Shown: one piece after another, positions 8,840 to 20,048 of the stretch | Numbering within the stretch: position 1 is the first letter of the stretch | Layout of the letters: the number at the start of each line of letters is the position of its first letter | Assembly: GCA_016185275.1 (NCBI GenBank) | Contig: JACPNX010000023.1 | Location: forward strand, 1-64,000 | Source: Actinomycetota bacterium | Lineage (GTDB): Bacteria; Actinomycetota; Acidimicrobiia; Acidimicrobiales; Iamiaceae | Direction: 5' to 3' | Length of the DNA stretch: 64,000 bases | Notes under the pieces: generated by a model | What the model saw: only the letters and a program-made list of their open reading frames with translations | What the model was told of the DNA's origin: nothing | Databases searched by the model: none | Program-made: the position numbers and the translations under genes

Positions 8840-9277
8840 CTATGCCCGCGTCGGGCGGTCGAACGCGGTGGCCAGGCGGGCCAGGGTCAGAGCGGCGAGC
8901 AGGAGCCCGAAGTCGCGCAGGGCGATGTCGTAGAAGTCGGCCTGTAGCAGCAGGTTGGTGATGATCCCGGCCAGCCAGGCGGCGACGAGGAAGCCGCCGA
9001 ACTTCGGTCGCACCGCGACGACGATGCCGGCGACGATCTCTACGACCCCGATGGCGAGCAGAGCCTGGTGGGCGTTGCCGGGGACGAGGTCGTTGATCTC
9101 GGGTGCGAGGTAGATGCGCCAGTCGACGAGCCAGTCGAGGAACTTGTCGAGCCCGAACAGGATCGGGGCGACCGTAAACCCGATGCGCAGCAGCGTGAAG
9201 GCCTGGAAGGCGGGGTTGTCGAGCCGGTGGGCGGTGACGCCGGGGACGACGGCTCGGTCGGTGGTGACGGTGGACAT
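8840..9277 (-). CDS. DoxX-like four-helix membrane protein
   Basis: The 145-residue protein has four hydrophobic segments in the arrangement of the DoxX/DUF417 group (LLRIGFTVAPILFGLDKF, ALLAIGVVEIVAGIVVAV, GGFLVAAWLAGIITNLLL, FGLLLAALTLARLA). DoxX relatives associate with redox enzymes of the membrane. It is the first gene of the minus-strand operon running to 3167. ATG 9277 is preceded by AGGAGG, and a promoter is visible at 9307-9335. Confidence 0.7.
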   Translation of the reverse strand: MSTVTTDRAVVPGVTAHRLDNPAFQAFTLLRIGFTVAPILFGLDKFLDWLVDWRIYLAPEINDLVPGNAHQALLAIGVVEIVAGIVVAVRPKFGGFLVAAWLAGIITNLLLQADFYDIALRDFGLLLAALTLARLATAFDRPTRA

Positions 9278-9302
9278 CGAACCTCCTCTATAAGTCGTTG
9301 AT

Positions 9303-9336
9303 CTTGACGTTAGAGGTGGAGTGTTGTTTCGTCAAG
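9303..9336 (-). promoter_or_regulatory. Promoter of the 9277-3167 operon, framed by an inverted repeat
   Basis: On the minus strand, TTGACG (9335-9330) and TAACGT (9312-9307) are spaced exactly 17 bases, giving a start near 9300 and a short leader. CTTGACG (9303-9309) and CGTCAAG (9330-9336) form a 7-bp inverted repeat that covers both elements, so a bound repressor would block the promoter. On the plus strand TAGACT at 9349-9354 could be the -10 of the divergent SufR-like gene, which would then be leaderless. Confidence 0.6.
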
Positions 9337-9361
9337 GCGAATCTGTTTTAGACTGGCGCGC

Positions 9362-10072
9362 ATGGAACCTGCGGAGGACCTCGAGCGGCGCATCAGCGGC
9401 ATCGCCGCTCTGGACCAGCCGGTACGACGTGACCTGTATCGGCTGCTGTCTGAGCGCGACGGGTGGGTCACCCGCGACGAGGCGTCCGAAGCGCTGAGCA
9501 TCCCGCGGTCGGTCGCGGCCTTCCACCTCGACAAGCTCGTGGAGGCCGGTGTCGTCGAGATCACCTTCGAACGAATGACGGGCCGCACCGGTCCCGGGGC
9601 GGGACGGCCGGCCAAGCTCTACCGGCGAGGCACACGCGAGGTGTCGGCGTCGGTCCCCGAGCGCCGCTACGACCTCGCGGGGTCGCTGCTGGCGACTGCG
9701 ATCGCCGAGGCGGAACGGACCGGCGCGCCGATCGCTGACTGCCTGAGCGCCAGCGCCCGCGCCGCGGGACGGGTCATCGGCAAGGAGGCGGCCGACGCGA
9801 CGGGTGAGCTCAAGACGCGGGAGGAGCGGCGGCGCGCTGTCCTCGACCTGTTGGCCCGCCACGGCTACGAGCCGACGCTGGGCAAGCGTGGCGAGATCGC
9901 GCTCGTCAACTGCCCCTTCCACCGCCTCGCCGAGGAACACCGCAGCCTCGTATGCGGCATGAACCTCGACTTCCTCGCAGGACTCCTCGAAGGGATGGGC
10001 CCGGCCGATCGCCTCAACGCCAGGCTGGCACCCGAGCCGGGCTACTGCTGTGTGCGCATCAAGGCGGCGTGA
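9362..10072 (+). CDS. SufR-like iron-sulfur transcriptional regulator 1
   Basis: This 236-residue protein has an N-terminal winged helix (LDQPVRRDLYRLLSE, VTRDEASEALSIPRSVAAFHLDKLVEAGVVE, a basic wing TGPGAGRPAKLYRR) and a C-terminal effector domain. C184, C198 and C229/C230 (NCPFH, VCGMN, PGYCCVRI) have the spacing expected of SufR-type Fe-S ligands. Such regulators repress or activate Fe-S and stress genes according to cluster state. It diverges from the 9277 operon, which is its likeliest target; the five TTCTAG sites further right are another. A paralogue lies at 36990. Confidence 0.82.
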   Translation: MEPAEDLERRISGIAALDQPVRRDLYRLLSERDGWVTRDEASEALSIPRSVAAFHLDKLVEAGVVEITFERMTGRTGPGAGRPAKLYRRGTREVSASVPERRYDLAGSLLATAIAEAERTGAPIADCLSASARAAGRVIGKEAADATGELKTREERRRAVLDLLARHGYEPTLGKRGEIALVNCPFHRLAEEHRSLVCGMNLDFLAGLLEGMGPADRLNARLAPEPGYCCVRIKAA

Positions 10073-10104
10073 GCAACGGCGCGACGTCAGCGGACAGGTC
10101 CCGC

Positions 10105-11130
10105 TCAGACCGCCATCAGCTCGGCGAGGTCGACGAGCCGGTTGGCATACCCAAACTCGTTGTCGTACCAGCCGAGAACCTTGACGACTCGTCCGCTGGC
10201 CATAGTGTCGCGCGCCGAGAAGACGCAGGATGCGGCGTTGCCGAGGATGTCGTGCGACACGAGCGGCTTCTCGGTGTACTCGATCACTCCCCGGTAGCTC
10301 TTGTCATGGACGGCGTCCTGGAACGCCTGATTGACCTCGTCGGTGGTCACGTCACGATCGAGGGTGGCGACGAAGTCCACGATCGAGCCGTTGGGAACCG
10401 GCACCCGAAGCGCGATGCCGTCGAGGCGTCCGGCGAGCCGGGGGAGCACGTCACCGACGGCGCGGCTGGCCCCAGTCGAGGTTGGAACAATCGATACTCC
10501 GGCGGCCCGCATCCGCCGCAAGTCCGCCGTCCCCCTGCGCCCGGAGCGCGGCTGGTCGAGCAACGCCTGATCAGTCGTGTAGGCGTGCACCGTCGTCATG
10601 AACCCTTGCTGGACCCCGAAGCGATCGTCGAGGACGCGAGCCATCGGCGCCAGGCAGTTCGTGGTGCACGAGGCATTCGACACAACAGCGTGGTTGGCGG
10701 GCACGTACGCGCCATCGTTGACGCCCATGCACACGGTGAGGTCCATGTCGAGGCCAGGGGCAGAGACGACGACCTTGCGCGCGCCGGCGTCGAGGTGCGC
10801 CGCCGCTTCGGCGCGCGAGCGGAAGTGGCCGCTCGCCTCGACCACGACGTCCACACCGTGATCGGCCCAGGGAATGCTCCTTGGCTCAGCCGAGCTGGTG
10901 ACGGCGATCTTGTGCGGACCGACCCGAAGCACGTCTCCGGACGCCTCGACCCGGTCGCCGAGCCCGCCGGCCACAGAGTCGTGCTCAAGCAGGAAGGCGA
11001 GCGTCTCTGGGTCGGCGTTCGGCTCATTCACCGCCACAACGTCGACCCCGCGCGTATCGCCGTCGACGAGGATCCGCGCGAGGGATCGGCCGATCCGTCC
11101 GAAGCCATTGATCCCGAGCCGTACGGTCAC
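10105..11130 (-). CDS. gap: Glyceraldehyde-3-phosphate dehydrogenase, type I
   Basis: The 341-residue enzyme oxidises glyceraldehyde 3-phosphate with NAD and phosphate in glycolysis. It shows the Rossmann start RLGINGFGRIGRSLAR, the catalytic cysteine C155 in SNASCTTNCLAP and the C-terminal WYDNEFGYANRLVDL. It is not next to pgk or tpi but near sufBCDT, so it may be an accessory copy expressed under stress; that is inference. About 235 bp upstream carry no other gene and should hold its promoter. Confidence 0.95.
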   Translation of the reverse strand: MTVRLGINGFGRIGRSLARILVDGDTRGVDVVAVNEPNADPETLAFLLEHDSVAGGLGDRVEASGDVLRVGPHKIAVTSSAEPRSIPWADHGVDVVVEASGHFRSRAEAAAHLDAGARKVVVSAPGLDMDLTVCMGVNDGAYVPANHAVVSNASCTTNCLAPMARVLDDRFGVQQGFMTTVHAYTTDQALLDQPRSGRRGTADLRRMRAAGVSIVPTSTGASRAVGDVLPRLAGRLDGIALRVPVPNGSIVDFVATLDRDVTTDEVNQAFQDAVHDKSYRGVIEYTEKPLVSHDILGNAASCVFSARDTMASGRVVKVLGWYDNEFGYANRLVDLAELMAV

Positions 11131-11366
11131 GGTGATCTCCTCTGTGTGTCTCCGGGGGTTTTCACAATCCCTCCTCCACGCTGGTCATCCCTCGTGCCGG
11201 GCATGCTGGGCGCTTGGCTCCTCAGGCGGAGGGCGCATGCCTCGATTGTCTTGCTTCGGTGCCGCCGCCGCACTGGCCGAACCCGACACTCGCCTCCGCC
11301 GTTGGGTGGCCGTTGCTCACACCCGTCGTCGTCCACTTCGGCGAGGGATGTGCCCCCGATCATGTG

Positions 11367-11912
11367 TCAGAGCAGTCCGAGCTGGAGTCGTGCCGCCTCC
11401 GACATGCGGTGGATGGTCCACGGCGGGTCCCAGACGAGGTTGACCTCGACGTCGTCGACGCCGGGCACGGCGAAGACGGCGCGGGCGGCGTCGGCGCGCA
11501 GGACGTCGCCCATCCCGCAACCCGGCGCGGTCATGGACATGTCGATCTCGATGCGGCGGGTGTCGAGCGGGCCGGGGAGCTCCTCGCAGCGGTAGACGAG
11601 CCCGAGCTCCACAATGCTGACGGGGATCTCGGGGTCGTAGACCTGGCCAAGCGCGTCGAGGACGCGGCTCATGTCGAACGGGCGGTCGTCGTCGACCGCC
11701 TCGTCCTCGCCGTCGGGCACCACGAAGCCGACGGCGTCGCCGTCGGCGGCGTCGAGTCGCAGGAGCGTTCCGAGCTCGGTGCGCACGGTGATGCTGGCGC
11801 CGAGCTGCTGGACGATCTCGACCTCGCCGCCTTCGGACAGCAGGACGAGCTCCCCGGCGGGGACGGTGGTTGCCATGCAGTCACGCAGGAGGGCGATCGG
11901 TGACCAGGCCAT
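11367..11912 (-). CDS. sufT: Fe-S assembly factor SufT (MIP18/DUF59)
   Basis: The 181-residue protein has an N-terminal SufT-specific extension (VPAGELVLLSEGGEVEIVQQ) and a C-terminal MIP18 domain (VYDPEIPVSIVELGLVY, MTAPGCGMGDVL, VNLVWDPPWT). SufT acts in maturation of iron-sulfur proteins under high demand. The conserved Cys is in APGCG. It starts 3 bases after the sufD stop and is the last gene of the suf operon. A shorter MIP18 paralogue lies at 24754. Confidence 0.9.
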   Translation of the reverse strand: MAWSPIALLRDCMATTVPAGELVLLSEGGEVEIVQQLGASITVRTELGTLLRLDAADGDAVGFVVPDGEDEAVDDDRPFDMSRVLDALGQVYDPEIPVSIVELGLVYRCEELPGPLDTRRIEIDMSMTAPGCGMGDVLRADAARAVFAVPGVDDVEVNLVWDPPWTIHRMSEAARLQLGLL

Positions 11913-11915
11913 CGG

Positions 11916-13180
11916 TCAACCACCCCTTCCGGCGGCGAAGGCGGCGGCGACCCGGTCGCGCAAGGTCGCCGGGGTGATCGCGTCGATGATCTCGGCGGCG
12001 AACCCGGCGACGAGCATGGCTCGGCCCTGCTCGAGCGGGATGCCTCGGCTGCGCAGGTAGAAGAGGGCGTCGTCGTCGAGGCGTCCCACGGTGGCGCCGT
12101 GGGTGCAACGGACGTCGTCGGCGAGGATCTCGAGCCAGGGTCGGGTGTCGGCCTGGGCGGTCGGGGCGAGGACGAGGTTGCGGTTCGACTGGTGGGCGTC
12201 GGTGCCGGTCGTACCGTGTCGGACCAGGACGTGGCCGCTGAAGGACCCGCGGCCGTGGTCGTCGACGATCCCGGTGAAGCGCTGGGTGCTCGCGCAGTGC
12301 GAGGCGCGGTGGTCGACGGTGACGACGTTGTCGTGGTGTTGGTGGCCGAGGGGCAGGTAGAGCCCGTCGATGTCGGCGCAGGCGTCGGTGCCGTCGAAGC
12401 CGATGGCGAGGGCGCTCCGGGCGATGTGTCCGCCGGTCATGATCGACGTCGCTCGCAGCGTCGAGCGGGCGCCCTGGTCGATGGCGGTGCGTCCGACGTG
12501 GATCGCGGCCGCGGCTTCGTCCTGGACGCGGTGGTGGGTCACGGTCGAGCCGGCGCCGGCGACGATGCGGGTGGACGCGTTCGTGACCGACGGGCCCGGC
12601 AGCCCGACGTAGGACTCGATCAGGTGGACGCGGCTTCCGGGCCCGGCGAGCACGACGGTGCGGGGATGGTTGGCCGTCGTGTCCTCGCCGGGCGCGGCGA
12701 TGTGGACGACGTGGACGGGCTGGTCGAGCTGCGCGCCCGGCTCGACGAGAACCGCGGCGACATCGCGGCCGGCGGCCCAGTTGAGGGCTTGGAAGCCGTC
12801 GGCGGGCTGGTCCTCGGCGGCGCGAGGCGACGGGGGTCGGGCTCGCATGCCGTCACGGTTGCCGAGCCACAGACCGTCCACCGCGCCTCCGGCGTCGGAG
12901 GCTCGCGGCTCGAAGACGCCGTTGACGAACACGAGGCGGGGACCGCCGTGGTCGCCGGCGAGGGCGTCGACGACGGACCGGCTGACCTGGCTGGTCGAGG
13001 CTGGGGCTGGTGCCGCGGCCTCGAGGGCGCCGACGATGTCGTCGACGGGGGTGTAGCGCCATGCCTCGTCGCGGGTGGTGGGCAGGCCGTGGGCGGCGAG
13101 CCAGTCCCGTCCTCGCTCCGCCCGCGGGCTCGGCGGTGACGGCGGGACCAGCCGATCGAGCAGGCCCGCCGGTGTGGCGG

Positions 13181-13184
<4 letters not shown>
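11916..13184 (-). CDS. sufD: Fe-S cluster scaffold subunit SufD
   Basis: The 422-residue protein has the SufD N-terminal segment with DEAWRYTPVDDI and the beta-helix core ending in CTHGATVGRLDDDALFYLRS, where SufD carries its conserved His/Cys region. SufBC2D is the scaffold on which new clusters are built. The start overlaps sufC by 4 bp. Confidence 0.93.
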
Positions 13185-15357
<2,173 letters not shown>

Positions 15358-15386
15358 GTGCTCTCCCTGGTGGACCGGCTCGCCAT

Positions 15387-15410
15387 TAGTTCTAGCATTG
15401 ACTAGAACTA
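15387..15410. promoter_or_regulatory. TTCTAG-N6-CTAGAA operator, site 1 (sufB / globin)
   Basis: The half-sites TAGTTCTAG (15387-15395) and CTAGAACTA (15402-15410) form a perfect 9-bp inverted repeat with a 6-base spacer. It lies between the divergent sufB and truncated haemoglobin genes. For the globin, TATAGT at 15409-15414 is a fitting -10, so a bound protein would cover the promoter. Confidence 0.8.
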
Positions 15411-15438
15411 TAGTCCCGTGACCGGAAGGAGCACCACC

Positions 15439-15855
15439 GTGCGCGACGCCCAGCGCCCGGCGCCGACCCGCGACCTCGACAACCCCGAGGAGATCGCCGA
15501 GATGGTTCGCCGCTTCTACGCCGACGTCGCCATGGACGACCTGCTCGGCCCGATGTTCAACGACGTCGCCCGGGTCGACTGGTCCGAGCACCTCCCCAAG
15601 CTCACGGCGTTCTGGTGCCGGGCGCTGCTCGACCTCCCCGGCTACGTGGGCAACCCCTTCCGCGCCCACGCGCAGGTGCACGACAAGCGGGCGTTCACGC
15701 CCGCACACTTCGAACGGTGGCTCTCGCTGTTCCACGAGACTCTCGACCTCGGCTGGGTCGGGCCGAACGCCGAGCGGGCCCACCAGCTCGCCGACAACGT
15801 CGCCCGAGTGCACAGCCAGCAGCTCGTCGGCGAGGCGGTCACCGTGGCGCGCTGA
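15439..15855 (+). CDS. Group III truncated haemoglobin 1
   Basis: The 138-residue globin resembles Ctb-type truncated haemoglobins: [20 protein letters not shown] (B helix to CD region), then [15 protein letters not shown], the proximal-His region [13 protein letters not shown] and [10 protein letters not shown]. Such proteins bind O2 or NO and often protect against nitrosative stress. I chose GTG 15439 because GGAAGGAG at 15424-15431 is a good ribosome site and the putative -10 at 15409-15414 would put the RNA start near 15420, downstream of GTG 15418. It is controlled by operator site 1. A paralogue is at 34295. Confidence 0.85.
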   Translation: MRDAQRPAPTRDLDNPEEIAEMVRRFYADVAMDDLLGPMFNDVARVDWSEHLPKLTAFWCRALLDLPGYVGNPFRAHAQVHDKRAFTPAHFERWLSLFHETLDLGWVGPNAERAHQLADNVARVHSQQLVGEAVTVAR

Positions 15856-15885
15856 CGGCGCCGTTTCACGGATGGCCCGGGGGCG

Positions 15886-18600
15886 TCACACCTGTCGTGG
15901 ATCAGCGGCGTCGGCGTCGATGCCGTAGAGAGCGACGGCATCGGCGACCGTCTCGGCCTTGAGGTCGCCCCGCTGGGCGAGTCCATGCAGCGCGGCCACC
16001 ACGATGTGGGGGGCGTCGACTTCGAAGTGACGCCGAAGCTCGGCGCGGGTGTCGGACAGGCCGAAGCCGTCTGTTCCGAGCACCTCGAAGGGCTGCGGCA
16101 TCCAGCGCGCGATCTGGTCGGGTACCGCCTTGACGAAGTCGGTGACCGCGACAACCGGACCGTCCACCCCCGCGAAGACCGTCTCGAGGTACGAGCGTCG
16201 CGGCGATTCGGTCGGGTGCAGCCGGTTCCACCGTTCGACGTCGAGGGCGTCGTTGCGGAGCTGCTGGAAGCTCGTGGCGCTCCAGACGTCGGCGCCGACG
16301 TCGTGGTCGTCGGCCAGCATGCGCTGCGCTTCGAGCGCGGCGAGCATGGCGGAGCCGCTGGCGACGATCTGGGCGGCGTGGGTCGTCCCCGCCGGTGCGG
16401 TTCGGAAGCGGTACAGCCCGCGGATGATGCCGTCTTCGACGCCGTCGGGCATCGGCGGCATCGGGTAGGCCTCGTTGTAGACGGTGAGGTAGTAGACGAG
16501 GTCCTCGGGGTCGTCGCCGTACATGCGCTGCATGCCGTCGCGGACGATGGCTGCGAGCTCGTAGGCGAAGGCCGGGTCGTAGGCGCGGCAGTGCGGGACG
16601 ACCGACGCCCAGGCCAGGCTGTGGCCGTCGCAGTGCTGCAGCCCCTCTCCCTGCAGGGTCGTGCGCCCGGCAGTGGCGGCGAGCATGAACCCTCTGCCGC
16701 GCATGTCACCCATCGCCCACAGCAGGTCACCGGCACGGTGCAGGCCGAACATCGAGTAGAAGACGAAGAACGGGATCATCGGCTGGCCCCACGTCGCGTA
16801 CGCGGTCGACGCCGCGATCAGCGACGCCATCGAACCCGCCTCGGTGATCCCCTCCTCCAGCACCTGGCCGTCAGTCGCCTCGTGGTAGCTGAGGAGCAGG
16901 TCGGCGTCGACCGGCTCGTAGCGCTGACCGGTCGGTGCGTAGATGCCGAACTGGCGGAACAGGGCGTCGATGCCGAAGGTGCGGGCCTCGTCGGGGATGA
17001 TGGGCACCACGCAGCGCCCGACCTCGGGGTCCCGCATCAGGTTGCGGAGCAGGCGGGTGAACGCCGAGGTGGTCGACACCGCCACCTTCTCGCCCGAGCC
17101 GGTGAGCAGCTCGCTGTACGGATCCGTGCGCGGCGTCACGGGTCGTACGTGCACCAGCCGCCGTGGGAGCGCGCCGCCCAGCCGGCGTCGGCAGGCCATG
17201 AGGTACTCGTACTCGTCGGAGTCGAAGCCGGGATGGACGTAGGGCGGCAGGTCGCTGGCGAGCGCCGCGTCCGAGATCGGCAGCTCGAGCCGGTCGCGGA
17301 AGGTCCTGAGCTCGGCCTCGCTCATCTTCTTCATCTGGTGGGTGGCGTTGCGGGCCTCGAAGTCCCGGCCCAGCGCCCAGCCCTTGACGGTCTTGGCCAG
17401 GATCACCGTCGGGGCGCCGCGGTGGTCGAGCGCGGCGCGGTAGGCGGCGTGCACCTTGCGAGGGTCGTGGCCGCCGCGACGCAGCCGGCGCAGGTCGTCA
17501 TCGCTGAGATGGGCGACGAGCTCGCGCAGCGCCGGCTCGGGGCCGAAGAAGTGGTCGCGGATGTAGGAGCCAGACTCGACCCGGAGCTTCTGGTACTCGC
17601 CGTCGACGGTCGCGTTCATTCGCGCGACGAGGTCGCCGCCGACGTCGCGGGCGAGGAGGTCGTCCCACTCCCGGCCCCAGACGACCTTGACGACGTTCCA
17701 GCCGGCGCCACGGAAGAGGCCCTCGAGCTCCTGGATGACCTTGCCGTTGCCGCGCACCGGCCCGTCGAGACGCTGGAGGTTGCAGTTGACGACGAAGACG
17801 AGGTTGTCGAGCTTCTCCCGGCCGGCCAGCGCGATCGCCGCCAGGCTCTCGGGTTCGTCCATCTCGCCGTCCCCGGCGAAGCACCACACGGTGGCGTCGT
17901 TGGTGTCGACGATGCCGCGGTCGTGGAGGTAGCGGTTGAAGCGGGCCTGGTAGGCGGCGTTGATGAGCCCGAGGCCCATCGATACCGTCGGGAACTCCCA
18001 GAAGTCGCTGCGCCGGGGATGGGGGTAGCTGGGCAGTCCGCCGGCGACCTCCCGGCGGAACCCGTCGAGGTCCGTCTCGTGGAGCCGACCCTCGAGGAAG
18101 GCGCGGGCGTAGATGCCGGGGGATGCGTGCCCTTGGATGAACACCTGATCGCCGGGACCGTCGTCCTTGCCGCGGAAGAAGTGGTTGAAACCGACCTCGT
18201 AGAGCGTGGCGGCCGAGGCGTAGGTGGCGAGGTGGCCGCCGAGACCGTCGCTGCGGCGGTTGGCCCGGGCGACCATCACCGCGGCGTTCCAGCGGATGTA
18301 GTGGCGGAGGCGTCGTTCCACCGCCTCGTCGCCCGGATAGGGGGGCTCGTCGGCGGCCGGGATCGTGTTGAGGTAGTCGGTGACGCCCGGGCCGGGCACG
18401 TCGAGGCCCAGCGACCGCGCCCGGCCCAGCACGTGCAACAGCACACGCTGGGCACGGTCGGCACCGCCCACCTCGACGAGCGCGTCCACCGAGTCGGCCC
18501 ACTCCTCCACCTCGGAGCCGTCGGGTTCGGGGAGCTGACCGAGGTACCGGTACGGGTCGGGAGGGGTTCGGACGGAACGGGAACGCGGAGGACTCGCCAT
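15886..18600 (-). CDS. aceE: Pyruvate dehydrogenase E1 component, homodimeric type
   Basis: The 904-residue single-chain E1 decarboxylates pyruvate with thiamine diphosphate and acetylates lipoyl groups of E2. The ThDP motif begins CFAGDGEMDEPESLAAI and closes at VFVVNCNLQRLDG; other AceE marks are GHASPGIYARAFLEGRL and YLTVYNEAYPMPP. I prefer ATG 18600, with GAGGTGAG 6 bases upstream, over GTG 18606, which would leave no spacing. It has its own operator (18616-18639). No E2 or E3 gene is adjacent, so it must use partners encoded elsewhere. Confidence 0.95.
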   Translation of the reverse strand: MASPPRSRSVRTPPDPYRYLGQLPEPDGSEVEEWADSVDALVEVGGADRAQRVLLHVLGRARSLGLDVPGPGVTDYLNTIPAADEPPYPGDEAVERRLRHYIRWNAAVMVARANRRSDGLGGHLATYASAATLYEVGFNHFFRGKDDGPGDQVFIQGHASPGIYARAFLEGRLHETDLDGFRREVAGGLPSYPHPRRSDFWEFPTVSMGLGLINAAYQARFNRYLHDRGIVDTNDATVWCFAGDGEMDEPESLAAIALAGREKLDNLVFVVNCNLQRLDGPVRGNGKVIQELEGLFRGAGWNVVKVVWGREWDDLLARDVGGDLVARMNATVDGEYQKLRVESGSYIRDHFFGPEPALRELVAHLSDDDLRRLRRGGHDPRKVHAAYRAALDHRGAPTVILAKTVKGWALGRDFEARNATHQMKKMSEAELRTFRDRLELPISDAALASDLPPYVHPGFDSDEYEYLMACRRRLGGALPRRLVHVRPVTPRTDPYSELLTGSGEKVAVSTTSAFTRLLRNLMRDPEVGRCVVPIIPDEARTFGIDALFRQFGIYAPTGQRYEPVDADLLLSYHEATDGQVLEEGITEAGSMASLIAASTAYATWGQPMIPFFVFYSMFGLHRAGDLLWAMGDMRGRGFMLAATAGRTTLQGEGLQHCDGHSLAWASVVPHCRAYDPAFAYELAAIVRDGMQRMYGDDPEDLVYYLTVYNEAYPMPPMPDGVEDGIIRGLYRFRTAPAGTTHAAQIVASGSAMLAALEAQRMLADDHDVGADVWSATSFQQLRNDALDVERWNRLHPTESPRRSYLETVFAGVDGPVVAVTDFVKAVPDQIARWMPQPFEVLGTDGFGLSDTRAELRRHFEVDAPHIVVAALHGLAQRGDLKAETVADAVALYGIDADAADPRQV

Positions 18601-18615
18601 GACCACTCACCTCGG

Positions 18616-18639
18616 TTTCTCTAGTCGATACTAGAGGAA
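18616..18639. promoter_or_regulatory. TTCTAG-type operator, site 2 (aceE)
   Basis: TTTCTCTAG (18616-18624) and CTAGAGGAA (18631-18639) pair at 8 of 9 positions with a 6-base spacer, upstream of aceE and downstream of the NuoF-like stop. On the minus strand TAGTAT (18633-18628) inside the site could be the -10, about 30 bases before ATG 18600. Confidence 0.75.
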
Positions 18640-18662
18640 CTAGATGGCCGAGAGGCGCCGGG

Positions 18663-20048
18663 TCAGTCCGTTTCGTAGGTCCAGTCGGGGCGCTTGCGCC
18701 AGAACGCGTCGTCGTAGGTGGCGGTGCCGTCGGCCAGGTCGAGCAGCTTGGGCATGGGGCGCCGCGTCGGCCGGGGGCAGCGGTGCTGCTCGATGTGCTC
18801 GGCGAACTCGTCGGGGAAGGCGCGCAGCACGCTGCTGACGACGCGCTGTTCCTCGACGGCGAGGTAGCAGCGGTTGCCGTCGGTGACCCGTTCGAGCCAG
18901 TGGGCGATGATGCCGAGGTCGCGGTCGTCGCCGGCGCCGGTCTCGATGCGCTCGAGGCGCTCGGTGATCTCGCCCGAGCCCATCTTGCAGGGCGGGCACT
19001 GGCCGCAGGACTCGACGTACAGGAAGCGAGAGAACCGGTAGGCGGCGTCGACCATGCAGGCGGTGTCGTCGTGCACGATGAACCCGGCCGCACCCATGCC
19101 GCTGCCGATGGCGGCGAAGCCTTCGTAGCTGACCGGGGTGTCGAGCTGGGCGGCGGTGACGACCGGGTTGGCGACGCCGGAGAACACGGCCTTGACGGTG
19201 CGGCCCGGGGCGACGCCGCTGCCGACGGCGTCGATCACCGCGCCGAGGGGGGTGCCGAGCTCGACCTCGCCGACGTCGGGGGCCACGACGTCGCCGACGA
19301 CGGTGGCCACGACGGTGCCGGGCGAGTCGGCGGTTCCGGTCGAGCGGAACCAGTCGGCGCCGCGGGCGAGGATGTGCGGCACGTTGGCCAACGTCTCGAC
19401 GTTGTTCACGAGGGTGGGGTTCGGTTCGTTGCTGCGCCGGTGCGTCCCGTGGGGACCGGCTTCCCATCCCTCCTGCGGTGAGGCGGCGAACAGGCCGTGC
19501 TCGTACGGTGGGAACCAGCGCGGCAGCGGCGGCTTGCCCTCGATGACCTCGAGCATCGCCTTCTCCTCGCCGAAGAGGTACTCGTCGGGGCCGGCGACGA
19601 TGTTGACGGTGCAGTCGGTGCAGACGCCGGCCGCCTGGAGCTCCTGCACGGCGCGAGTCACCGCCGCGATCTCGCGTTCGAAGCTGGCCTTCAGGCAGAT
19701 GAACGCCTCCTCGGCACCGATGGCGAAGGCGGCGACGATCAGGCCTTCGACGACCTGGTAAGGGTTGGCGCGCAGCAGCGCCCGGTCCTTGAACGTGCCG
19801 GGCTCGCCCTCGGCGCCGTTGCACACGAGATAGCGGCGAGTGTCCGTCTGGTCGGCGATGCCGGCCCACTTCCGACCGGTCGGGAAGCCGCCGCCGCCCC
19901 GGCCCCGGAGCCCGGCGGCAGCGATGGTGTCGATGGTGGCTCTCGGTCCGAGGCGCTGCGCGGTGGCCACGCCGACACCGCCCACGTCGGTGGCGAGATA
20001 CTCGTCGAGCGAGGTGATGGGTGTCGTCGGCAGCAGGAAGGTGGTCAT
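18663..20048 (-). CDS. NuoF-like NADH-binding flavoprotein
   Basis: The 461-residue protein has the FMN/NADH-binding region GLRGRGGGGFPTGRKWAG and VCNGAEGEPGTFKDR, an SLBB domain, and the N3-type 4Fe-4S ligands ESCGQCPPCK near residue 345 plus a distal Cys in NRCYLAVEEQ. In complex I and NAD-linked hydrogenases or formate dehydrogenases this subunit takes electrons from NADH. No NuoE- or NuoG-like partner is adjacent. It overlaps the upstream membrane protein gene by 4 bp, so it belongs to the DUF2249/hemerythrin operon. It may feed NADH electrons to the neighbouring membrane or hemerythrin proteins; that is inference. Confidence 0.88.
   Translation of the reverse strand: MTTFLLPTTPITSLDEYLATDVGGVGVATAQRLGPRATIDTIAAAGLRGRGGGGFPTGRKWAGIADQTDTRRYLVCNGAEGEPGTFKDRALLRANPYQVVEGLIVAAFAIGAEEAFICLKASFEREIAAVTRAVQELQAAGVCTDCTVNIVAGPDEYLFGEEKAMLEVIEGKPPLPRWFPPYEHGLFAASPQEGWEAGPHGTHRRSNEPNPTLVNNVETLANVPHILARGADWFRSTGTADSPGTVVATVVGDVVAPDVGEVELGTPLGAVIDAVGSGVAPGRTVKAVFSGVANPVVTAAQLDTPVSYEGFAAIGSGMGAAGFIVHDDTACMVDAAYRFSRFLYVESCGQCPPCKMGSGEITERLERIETGAGDDRDLGIIAHWLERVTDGNRCYLAVEEQRVVSSVLRAFPDEFAEHIEQHRCPRPTRRPMPKLLDLADGTATYDDAFWRKRPDWTYETD

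Noticed and set aside
15985-18624. 879-codon open frame opposite aceE
   Set aside because: It is the GC-rich shadow of a gene with a clear catalytic family; its composition is Val/Gly/Asp-rich and shows no domain.
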